A DNA stretch of 5,368 nt from Vallitaleaceae bacterium (GTDB lineage: Bacteria > Bacillota > Clostridia > Lachnospirales > Vallitaleaceae): assembly GCA_027858555.1 (NCBI GenBank), contig JAQICP010000572.1:1-5368 (forward strand), in the 5' to 3' direction. Below the pieces are notes generated by a model. It searched no databases. It saw nothing but the letters and a program-made list of their open reading frames with translations, and was not told the DNA's origin. Of this stretch, positions 1 through 4,794 are shown in pieces. Position numbers and translations under genes: made by a program. Numbering within the stretch: position 1 is the stretch's first letter; each line of letters opens with the position of its first letter.

Positions 1-1278
1 AATGAAGAAATGATGCAGAAATACGAGATGCAATTATCAACTGGCAAGAAGATTCAGACACCATCTGATGACCCCATAGTCGCAGTGCGTGCTCTGAAAT
101 TCCGGACCAACGTAAGAGAAATCAGTCAGTACAAAACTAATTCTGAAGATGCCAACTCATGGCTAAGCGTTAATGAGCAAGCAATGAATAATTCTTTGGA
201 TTTATTACAAAGAGCAAGAGAACTTTCAGTTCAAGGCTCATCTGACATATATTCAACTGAGGACAGAGCTAATATTACAGCGGAACTAACACAGATCAAA
301 ACCCAGATATTCAATGAGGCTAATGTGAATTATGCGGGTAGATTCGTGTTTGCAGGATTCAAGACCGATCAACCAGTTGTTTTTACGAAAGATATGCCTG
401 ACACCTATGAAATTACTGAGCACATTGGTGCTAGTGACATCTCAACTGTGCAAAAAGTCATAGGCGAGAATGTAATAGATGTACCTAGATATAGACTTGG
501 TTATTCTGGCGTATCTGAAAGCGCAGCACCTCTTGTGCCTTCTAATATACCAGCACCATATACATTGGTGACTACCGATTCTTCAGGAACGGGATTACTA
601 CCTGGAGACAGTGCTTATCAACCACCAGCTGATACCATATACTTTTTAGAGGACACTGGTGAGATGATATTTAATCAAGACAATGTGGATGGTACTGTGC
701 CAGCTGCAGCATTTCCAGCAAATATTGATTTTACCTATGAGAAGGGTGGTCTTTCAAAAGGTGACTTGAATCCGCAGATGTATTTTGAATCAATCAATCA
801 AACCACTGGTAATGCCTATATACCACCGAACGACAAGATGGTTTATCAGATTAGCTATAACCAGGAAATTGATGTTAATACCAATGCGAAAGATATATTT
901 ACTGTTGACATGTATCGTGATTTTGAGGAGGTACTCAATTCAATAGAGAATATACCAACGGACGGTTCTATCCAGCAATCATTAGAAGAAGACATACTTG
1001 GCGATGTATTTGAGAATATGATGACTAAATTAGACGATCACCTGAACACAGTCGTTATCAAAGAAGCCGAAGTGGGCAGCAGGGTTAATCGATTGAATCT
1101 AACTATTGCACGACTTGAAGATGATAAGATTAATTTTACTGATCTTTTATCCATTAATGAAGATGCTGATATGACAGAAGCCACACTGAATCTTAGAGCT
1201 CAAGAGATTGTATACACAGCATCCCTTCAGTCCTCTACACAGATTATGCAACAAAGTTTACTGGATTTTCTTCGATAA
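1..1278 (+). CDS. flgL: Flagellar hook-filament junction protein FlgL (HAP3), 5' truncated
   Basis: FlgL joins the hook (through FlgK) to the flagellin filament and is secreted by the flagellar type III apparatus. The reading frame is open from base 1, and the first visible residues (NEEMMQKYEMQLSTGKKI) already match the conserved N-terminal helix about 20 residues into the family. The ATGs at 10 and 13 are therefore internal and the true start lies upstream of the window. Conserved parts in the 425 visible residues: QLSTGKKIQTPSDDP near 11-25, a flagellin-like LLQRARELSVQG near 68-79, NYAGRFVFAGFKTDQP near 110-125, and the C-terminal flagellin-type coiled coil from about 335, ending QIMQQSLLDFLR. 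The protein is longer than the roughly 300 residues usual for FlgL. The excess is a beta-rich central part, about residues 160-285, containing FTYEKGGLSKGDLNP, a form I associate with clostridial FlgL. flgK would be expected upstream. Confidence 0.95.
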   Translation, partial: NEEMMQKYEMQLSTGKKIQTPSDDPIVAVRALKFRTNVREISQYKTNSEDANSWLSVNEQAMNNSLDLLQRARELSVQGSSDIYSTEDRANITAELTQIKTQIFNEANVNYAGRFVFAGFKTDQPVVFTKDMPDTYEITEHIGASDISTVQKVIGENVIDVPRYRLGYSGVSESAAPLVPSNIPAPYTLVTTDSSGTGLLPGDSAYQPPADTIYFLEDTGEMIFNQDNVDGTVPAAAFPANIDFTYEKGGLSKGDLNPQMYFESINQTTGNAYIPPNDKMVYQISYNQEIDVNTNAKDIFTVDMYRDFEEVLNSIENIPTDGSIQQSLEEDILGDVFENMMTKLDDHLNTVVIKEAEVGSRVNRLNLTIARLEDDKINFTDLLSINEDADMTEATLNLRAQEIVYTASLQSSTQIMQQSLLDFLR

Positions 1279-1364
1279 GGATAATCTAAAGTGAATATAA
1301 TTATAGAAGTAATATTTCTAATATGATAAACTATACCCATACCAAGTAATAAGGAGATGAAACC

Positions 1365-1826
1365 ATGAAAGTAAAAACAAAGCATTTTGGTGAAGTAACA
1401 ATTGAAGACAATAAATTGGTGACTTTTGAAGAGGGCATCTATGGTTTTGAAGAACTTAGGCAATATGTCATTCTTTATGACAATGAGGATAATGAGATGC
1501 AAGCATTTTGTTGGCTTCAATCCGTTGATGACTCTGATATATGTTTACCAATGGTAAATCCAGTATCTTGGTTCCCTACGTATAGCCCTGAGATTGATGA
1601 TAAGCTAATTCTGAGGATTGGTAAATTAGAAGAGACAGATCTTAGTGTTTTTTCTGTTATAGTTGTACCTGGAAAATTCGAAGACATAACTGCTAACCTG
1701 AAAGCGCCTATAATTGTGAATAACAAAACACTTAAAGGCATTCAAGTAATAGTAGAAGGAGAAGAATATCAGGTAAGACATAATCTATATGAACAAATTC
1801 AAGCAGCTAAGAAAGACGGTGAATAG
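1365..1826 (+). CDS. fliW: Flagellar assembly factor FliW (CsrA antagonist)
   Basis: FliW is a small cytoplasmic protein that binds either flagellin or CsrA. Once flagellin has been exported, freed FliW binds CsrA and relieves its repression of flagellin translation. The 153-residue product has the family's usual length and motifs: F..GIYGFEE at residues 21-30 (more often GIPGFE), LQSVDDSD at 51-58, MVNPVSWFPTYSPEIDD at 63-79, and the hallmark TANLKAPIIVNNKTLKGIQVIV at 109-130, followed by YQVRHNLY at 135-142. The ATG at 1365 is preceded by a strong Shine-Dalgarno, AAGGAG at 1351-1356, with 8 bases between. It lies 86 bases after flgL with no convincing promoter or terminator in the gap, so it is probably cotranscribed with flgL. 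The stop codon lies 2 bases before csrA, implying translational coupling. In B. subtilis an extra gene (yviE) sits between flgL and fliW; it is absent here. Confidence 0.96.
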   Translation: MKVKTKHFGEVTIEDNKLVTFEEGIYGFEELRQYVILYDNEDNEMQAFCWLQSVDDSDICLPMVNPVSWFPTYSPEIDDKLILRIGKLEETDLSVFSVIVVPGKFEDITANLKAPIIVNNKTLKGIQVIVEGEEYQVRHNLYEQIQAAKKDGE

Positions 1827-1828
1827 AT

Positions 1829-2068
1829 ATGTTAGCATTATCAAGAAAGATTGGTGAATCGATTATTATTGATGATCAGATTGAAGTGACCGTATTATCT
1901 ATTACAAAAGACCAGATAAAACTGGGTATAGATGCGCCAAAGCATATCAAGATTCATCGCAAAGAAATCTATCTACAGATACAAGAAGAAAATAAAGCAG
2001 CGGCGCTTATTAATAATGATACAGCGAGCAAGCTTAAAGCGATGATGAATCAGGCAAAGTTTAAATAA
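1829..2068 (+). CDS. csrA: Carbon storage regulator CsrA (RNA-binding translational repressor)
   Basis: CsrA is a dimeric RNA-binding protein that recognises GGA in hairpin loops and blocks ribosome access. In B. subtilis its main known target is the flagellin leader. The 79-residue product starts MLALSRKIGESI and contains KLGIDAPKHIKIHRKEIY at residues 31-48. The RNA-contacting positions of the family, L4, R6 and R44, are all present. The tail after residue 48 begins LQIQEEN and is longer than in the 61-residue E. coli protein; such tails are typical of CsrA proteins that partner with FliW and take part in FliW binding. The start lies 2 bases after the fliW stop, and the only ribosome-binding sequence is a weak ACGGTGA (1816-1822) inside the end of fliW, so translation probably depends on coupling to fliW. 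This keeps antagonist and repressor in step. A hairpin terminator follows. Confidence 0.97.
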   Translation: MLALSRKIGESIIIDDQIEVTVLSITKDQIKLGIDAPKHIKIHRKEIYLQIQEENKAAALINNDTASKLKAMMNQAKFK

Positions 2069-2096
2069 TAGATTGCATTATAATTCGTACAAAAAA

Positions 2097-2150
2097 GAAC
2101 CTATACTGCCAGAGATTGAAAAGCTCTAGTGTATAGGTTTAGTTTTGTAT
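2097..2150 (+). terminator. Rho-independent terminator after csrA
   Basis: AACCTATAC (2098-2106) pairs perfectly with GTATAGGTT (2131-2139). An inner stem AGAG (2111-2114) with CTCT (2124-2127) closes a loop of about 9 bases. The right arm runs into a T-rich tract, TTTAGTTTTGT, and the left arm is preceded by a run of six A, so the structure could also work on the opposite strand. It begins 29 bases after the csrA stop and separates the flgL-fliW-csrA transcript from the flagellin transcript. Confidence 0.8.
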
Positions 2151-2286
2151 TCGGCGATGGGGAACCTATTCTAGTAATGATGAACTATATGAGGCATATA
2201 ATAGCCCTTATGCCATTACACTGGACACTTTACCAATGCTTTATTAAAAAATAAGTAAAAAGACACAAAAAAAACACAAGAATGGG
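2151..2286. other. AT-rich intergenic spacer upstream of the flagellin promoter
   Basis: This is the part of the 337-base csrA-hag gap lying between the terminator and the sigma-28 promoter. I see no gene in it. It holds a weak inverted repeat, GGCATA (2193-2198) with TATGCC (2209-2214), separated by a 10-base loop, and A-rich tracts just before the promoter (about 2245-2278) that could act as an UP-like element. A 25-codon ATG frame at 2177-2254 has no Shine-Dalgarno at a suitable distance and is not called as a gene. Confidence 0.5.
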
Positions 2287-2313
2287 TTAAGTTCTATACA
2301 ATTCATCCGATAT
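2287..2313 (+). promoter_or_regulatory. Sigma-28 (SigD/FliA-type) promoter of flagellin
   Basis: TTAAGTTC at 2287-2294, an 11-base spacer, then TCCGATAT at 2306-2313. Against the flagellar sigma factor consensus TAAAGTTT-N11-GCCGATAA/T this matches 6 of 8 bases in the -35 element and 7 of 8 in the -10 element, at exactly the consensus spacing. Transcription would start about 6-8 bases downstream, near 2320, giving a flagellin leader of roughly 85 bases. Placement directly upstream of hag is what the flagellar hierarchy predicts, because filament genes are switched on by this sigma factor after hook completion. Confidence 0.88.
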
Positions 2314-2339
2314 ATATTATGCAACTACAAAATATGTTA

Positions 2340-2355
2340 ACTGTTGGCCAACAGT
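2340..2355 (+). promoter_or_regulatory. Perfect 16-base palindrome in the flagellin leader
   Basis: ACTGTTGGCCAACAGT is a perfect palindrome. In RNA it would fold as a 6-pair stem with a GGCC tetraloop, about 20 bases from the inferred transcript start and directly before the CsrA-type hairpin. It may protect the mRNA 5' end or set the fold of the leader. As DNA it could equally be an operator for a dimeric regulator. It contains no GGA, so it is not itself a CsrA site. Confidence 0.6.
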
Positions 2356-2356
2356 G

Positions 2357-2374
2357 TGCGGCATGGATGCCGTA
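2357..2374 (+). promoter_or_regulatory. Candidate CsrA-binding hairpin BS1 in the hag leader (AUGGAU hexaloop)
   Basis: TGCGGC (2357-2362) pairs with GCCGTA (2369-2374), with one G-U pair, and closes the hexaloop AUGGAU, so GGA (2365-2367) is presented at the apex. A GGA in a hexaloop on a GC-rich stem is the classical high-affinity CsrA ligand. The position, about 30 bases upstream of the Shine-Dalgarno, matches the B. subtilis arrangement, where BS1 is an upstream hairpin and BS2 overlaps the ribosome binding site. csrA itself is the preceding gene. Confidence 0.8.
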
Positions 2375-2384
2375 ATAACAACCA

Positions 2385-2402
2385 TAATTCAAGGAGGAAT
2401 TA
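2385..2402 (+). promoter_or_regulatory. Flagellin ribosome binding site within a hairpin (candidate CsrA site BS2)
   Basis: The Shine-Dalgarno AAGGAGG (2391-2397) lies 8 bases before the hag ATG. TAATTC (2385-2390) pairs perfectly with GAATTA (2397-2402), leaving AAGGAG as a hexaloop with GGA at 2393-2395. The stem is AU-rich with a single G-C closing pair, so it is probably marginal without protein. Its first GGA is 28 bases after that of the upstream hairpin, a spacing compatible with one CsrA dimer bridging both. CsrA here would directly cover the ribosome site. Confidence 0.7.
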
Positions 2403-2405
2403 CCT

Positions 2406-3782
2406 ATGATTATTAATCACAATATAGCAGCGATGAATGCACAACGTAATTTAGGTTCAATTAATAATAAAGTAAGCAGTAATATGGAAAAATTATCATC
2501 AGGTTTTAGGATTAACAAAGCCGGAGATGATGCAGCAGGTCTTGCAATTTCTGAAAAGATGAGAGGCCAAATAAATGGTTTACATCAAGCATCTAGAAAT
2601 GCTCAAGATGGTATCTCAATGATTCAAACAGCTGAAGGTGGATTAAGCGAATCTCACGCAATCTTACAAAGAATGAGAACATTAGCAGTTCAAGCTGGAA
2701 CAGATACTAATACTGACGCAGATAGAGTAGAAATGCAAAAAGAAGTAGTTCAATTAAAATCAGAATTAGATCGTATTTCCGAAAACACAGAATTTAATAC
2801 TAAAAAATTATTAAATGGTGATATGGCGAATACTGCAACACTTGATGCTACGAATGCAGCAGGACTTGAAGGAGCTACTATTACTAATGATAGTTTAGAA
2901 GCGGGCGATTATACTGTTACAACTACTGCAGTAACATTTGCAACTGATAATACTCGAAGTTTATCAACTGGAATTACAGATGTGGCTCTTACTACAGCGG
3001 CAGATGATTTAGAACTTGGTAGTTATACAATTAGTGTTGTTGCAAATGAAACAACTCCTGCAAATATGGATATTTCACTGTTAGATGCTAATGGTGAAGT
3101 GCTTGCTCAATCTTTAGATAATGCTTCGGGAGTTACAGATATTACGCTTAATACAGCTGATAGCGGTGTGATTACAATAACTCGTGATGCTACTTTAGTA
3201 GCAGGAGAAACAACGTTTGATATTGATGCATCAACAACATTTTCAGTGACAGATGCTGATGGTACAGAAATAGGTGCTGCAACAATAACTGATTCTACAG
3301 ATGGTACTGTTTCTGTTGGTGGATTCGATATCGAAATTGACACACAATTAACAGCTGTGGGTGGAGCATCTACATTAACAGTAGCAACTAATGCAGTTGA
3401 TTTCCAAATAGGTGCTAATGAAGGTCAGACTACTAGTCTTTCTGTATCAGATATGTCAGCATCAGCATTAAGCTTAACTGCTGTTGATTTATCAACACAA
3501 GCAGGTGCATCTTCTGCTATTACTACAATTAATGATGCAATATCAACTGTTTCATCTGAAAGATCTAAATTGGGTGCTGTTCAAAACAGACTTGATTATA
3601 CAATCTCTAACTTGAATTCTACTGAAGAGAATACCCAAGCTGCTGAATCAAGAATTCGTGACCTTGATATGGCTAACGAAATGGTAGCATTCACTAAGAA
3701 TAATATTATTTCTCAAGCAGCTACATCAATGCTTGCACAAGCAAACCAAGCGACTCAAAGTGTATTAACATTACTTAGATAA
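2406..3782 (+). CDS. hag: Flagellin (filament subunit)
   Basis: This is the structural subunit of the filament, exported by the flagellar type III apparatus and capped by FliD. The product has 458 residues. The D0/D1 N-terminal part is textbook: MIINHNIAAMNAQRNL, then KLSSGFRINKAGDDAAGLAISEKMRGQ at 29-55, ILQRMRTLAVQAG at 86-98 (the segment bacterial flagellins present to TLR5), and ENTEFNTKKLLNG at 126-138. The C-terminal D1/D0 starts near 360 and ends QATQSVLTLLR, with SERSKLGAVQNRLDYTISNL at 384-403. Between about 145 and 345 lies a Thr/Ala/Asp-rich beta-type surface domain without close family resemblance and with imperfect internal repeats. There is no Cys or Trp. The start is fixed by the AAGGAGG site and the universal MIINHN opening. 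A sigma-28 promoter and a CsrA-type leader precede it and a strong terminator follows, so it is probably mainly a monocistronic, highly expressed transcript. The central domain makes this medium-large for a flagellin (B. subtilis Hag is about 300 residues). Confidence 0.98.
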   Translation: MIINHNIAAMNAQRNLGSINNKVSSNMEKLSSGFRINKAGDDAAGLAISEKMRGQINGLHQASRNAQDGISMIQTAEGGLSESHAILQRMRTLAVQAGTDTNTDADRVEMQKEVVQLKSELDRISENTEFNTKKLLNGDMANTATLDATNAAGLEGATITNDSLEAGDYTVTTTAVTFATDNTRSLSTGITDVALTTAADDLELGSYTISVVANETTPANMDISLLDANGEVLAQSLDNASGVTDITLNTADSGVITITRDATLVAGETTFDIDASTTFSVTDADGTEIGAATITDSTDGTVSVGGFDIEIDTQLTAVGGASTLTVATNAVDFQIGANEGQTTSLSVSDMSASALSLTAVDLSTQAGASSAITTINDAISTVSSERSKLGAVQNRLDYTISNLNSTEENTQAAESRIRDLDMANEMVAFTKNNIISQAATSMLAQANQATQSVLTLLR

Positions 3783-3796
3783 TTAATGATTAACTT

Positions 3797-3835
3797 AAAG
3801 GGAGCCTAGCTCGCTAGGCGCCCTTTATACTTTAT
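3797..3835 (+). terminator. Strong rho-independent terminator after flagellin
   Basis: AAAGGG (3797-3802) pairs with CCCTTT (3821-3826) and GCCTAG (3804-3809) pairs with CTAGGC (3814-3819), with a single A-G mismatch between the two blocks and a CTCG tetraloop. This gives 12 pairs with a GC-rich core. The 3' side continues into TTTATACTTTATAAG, a broken T-tract, so termination may be partial and allow read-through into flaG. It begins 14 bases after the hag stop. Confidence 0.88.
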
Positions 3836-3851
3836 AAGATTATATATTTAA

Positions 3852-3880
3852 TTAATTTGATCTGTTGACAGATTAATTAA
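3852..3880 (+). promoter_or_regulatory. Hairpin in the flaG leader
   Basis: TTGATCTG (3857-3864) pairs with CAGATTAA (3869-3876), with one G-U pair, around a TTGA tetraloop. Skipping one bulged T (3856), TTAA (3852-3855) pairs with TTAA (3877-3880), giving 12 pairs in all. No T-tract follows, so it does not look like a terminator. A protecting 5' hairpin on a processed flaG mRNA, or a protein-binding palindrome, are possible roles. Its core CTGTTGACAG resembles the palindrome in the hag leader. No convincing promoter was found for flaG. Confidence 0.55.
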
Positions 3881-3904
3881 GTGTATAAACGTCAATCATG
3901 GAAG

Positions 3905-3912
3905 AAAGGTGG
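3905..3912 (+). promoter_or_regulatory. flaG ribosome binding site deciding the ATG at 3920
   Basis: AAAGGTGG lies 7 bases before the ATG at 3920. The frame stays open upstream to a GTG at 3881, but that codon has no Shine-Dalgarno, would add 13 residues unlike the family, and overlaps the edge of the leader hairpin. The ATG at 3920 is therefore preferred. Confidence 0.8.
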
Positions 3913-3915
3913 TAA

Positions 3916-3929
3916 GGATATGGATGTCC
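3916..3929 (+). promoter_or_regulatory. Candidate CsrA-type hairpin over the flaG start codon (AUGGAU hexaloop)
   Basis: GGAT (3916-3919) pairs with GTCC (3926-3929), three Watson-Crick pairs and one G-U. The hexaloop AUGGAU (3920-3925) is identical to the loop of the candidate CsrA hairpin in the hag leader. The loop is made of the flaG AUG and its second codon, so binding there would block initiation directly. The stem is short and chance occurrence is possible. Another GGA at 3900-3902 lies 22 bases upstream. Confidence 0.45.
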
Positions 3930-4342
3930 AAAATAATACAGTCAATCAAACGATAACGCCTGTAAGTCATCAAGCTACAGCGAAAGTGGCCACAGATACA
4001 TATGCAAATAAGATGAAATCTATTACGAAAAACAAGATAGATCATGTTATTACAGATCAGAAGCAAGCAGAACAACAAGGGTCTGATCAACAATTAACAC
4101 GTAATACGGATGGTGTAGGAGAGCGAGTATTGTTAGATGCCATTGAAAAGGCTAATAGTAAGGTCAATGGTGCCAACTCTGAATATAGTTTTTCTGTTCA
4201 TGAAGTAACCAAACAGATTATGGTCAAAGTCACAGATAAAGAGACTGGTGAGGTTATTAAAGAAATACCATCACAAAAGGCATTGGATGCCGTTGCGATG
4301 ATGTGGGAATTTGCAGGATTATTGGTAGATGAAAAACGATAG
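3920..4342 (+). CDS. flaG: Flagellar protein FlaG
   Basis: FlaG-family proteins are small proteins found next to flagellin, fliS and fliD; they influence filament length, and the exact mechanism is not settled. The 140-residue product has a polar, Gln/Thr/Asn-rich, probably disordered first half (residues 1-65) with no signal peptide or membrane segment. The conserved FlaG domain follows: LLDAIEKAN at 71-79, SEYSFSVHEVTKQIMVKV at 87-104, then DKETGEVIKEIPSQKALD at 106-123, and a hydrophobic C-terminal helix MMWEFAGLLVDEKR. The ATG was chosen for its Shine-Dalgarno rather than an in-frame upstream GTG. fliS starts 25 bases after the stop, so flaG, fliS and fliD look like one transcription unit. 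With no clear promoter of its own, expression may come from read-through past the hag terminator or from a promoter I cannot recognise. Confidence 0.92.
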   Translation: MDVQNNTVNQTITPVSHQATAKVATDTYANKMKSITKNKIDHVITDQKQAEQQGSDQQLTRNTDGVGERVLLDAIEKANSKVNGANSEYSFSVHEVTKQIMVKVTDKETGEVIKEIPSQKALDAVAMMWEFAGLLVDEKR

Positions 4343-4367
4343 AAAGTAATAGAACGGAGGTCACTTT

Positions 4368-4751
4368 ATGACTAACAACAGACATAATACTTACGCAAAT
4401 AATGCCATCCTAACAGCATCACAAGAAGAACTAACTTTGATGTTATATAACGGGGCAATTAAGTTTTGTAATAAAGCTATCTATTCAATTGAACAAGATG
4501 ATTTGGAAGGTGCTCACGGATTTAATATTCGGGTACAAGATATCATTATGGAATTTCAAATAACACTTAATATGGATTATGAAGTGTCAGAAGGGTTAGC
4601 GTTACTTTATGATTACATCATGAGAAGACTTATAGAAGCTAATATAAAGAAAGACAATGAAATACTAGAAGAAGTTTGTGGGCATCTAAGAGAAATTAGA
4701 GACACTTGGAAACAGGCTATGGTATTAGCTAAACAAAAAAAAATTAGTTGA
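4368..4751 (+). CDS. fliS: Flagellin export chaperone FliS
   Basis: FliS is a small helical cytoplasmic chaperone. It binds the C-terminal D0 part of newly made flagellin, prevents premature polymerisation and delivers it to FlhA at the export gate. The 127-residue product has the normal family length and the signature NNAILTASQEELTLMLYNGA at 11-30. Downstream, LYDYIMRRLIEANIKKD at 80-96 and LREIRDTWKQAM at 107-118 complete the four-helix bundle. The start has a strong site, GGAGG (4356-4360), 7 bases before the ATG. It sits between flaG and fliD, the usual order. A run of nine A (4735-4743) lies in the last codons (KQKKIS), a place where polymerase slippage could alter only the last few residues. 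Confidence 0.97.
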   Translation: MTNNRHNTYANNAILTASQEELTLMLYNGAIKFCNKAIYSIEQDDLEGAHGFNIRVQDIIMEFQITLNMDYEVSEGLALLYDYIMRRLIEANIKKDNEILEEVCGHLREIRDTWKQAMVLAKQKKIS

Positions 4752-4794
4752 AACAAATAACAGCAATTTTGATATAGAAAAGTAGGTGAATCCT

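Noticed and set aside
1287..1313. Possible sigma-28 promoter before fliW (TAAAGTGA, 11 bases, GAAGTAAT)
   Set aside because: The -35 half matches 6 of 8, but the -10 half matches only 4 of 8 and lacks the CCGAT core. Cotranscription with flgL is simpler.
1300..1324. Small inverted repeat TAGAA/TTCTA between flgL and fliW
   Set aside because: Only five AU-rich pairs with no T-tract; too weak for a terminator and not clearly a binding site.
1227..1741. Open frames on the minus strand opposite flgL and fliW
   Set aside because: They lie over well-supported genes, show no family resemblance and have no ribosome sites; shadows of the coding strand.
2177..2254. 25-codon ATG frame in the csrA-hag gap (MMNYMRHIIALMPLHW...)
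   Set aside because: The nearest purine-rich stretch (GGGGAA) is about 12-14 bases from the ATG, too far for a good ribosome site. There is no recognisable promoter, and the length is within chance for this base composition.
3107..3343. Minus-strand open frame within the flagellin variable domain
   Set aside because: Composition (Ser/Val/Ile-rich) is the reverse complement of a Thr/Asp/Ala-rich coding region; no independent evidence.
3783..3793. TTAATGATTAA palindrome just after the hag stop
   Set aside because: Short and AT-only apart from the centre; expected by chance in AT-rich spacers.
3865..3889. TTGACA followed by TATAAA as a sigma-A promoter for flaG
   Set aside because: The spacer is 13 bases, well short of 16-18, and the TTGACA lies inside the leader hairpin.
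3898..3915. Five-codon micro-ORF (MEERW) over the flaG ribosome site
   Set aside because: It has no Shine-Dalgarno of its own and is short enough to occur by chance.
3881..3919. GTG-initiated extension of FlaG reading MYKRQSWKK, resembling the MYKRQ peptide seen in metagenomic proteins derived from Nextera adapter sequence
   Set aside because: The bases (GTGTATAAACGTCAA) differ from the adapter (GTGTATAAGAGACAG), so this is not adapter contamination. There is also no ribosome site before the GTG, so the extension is not coding.
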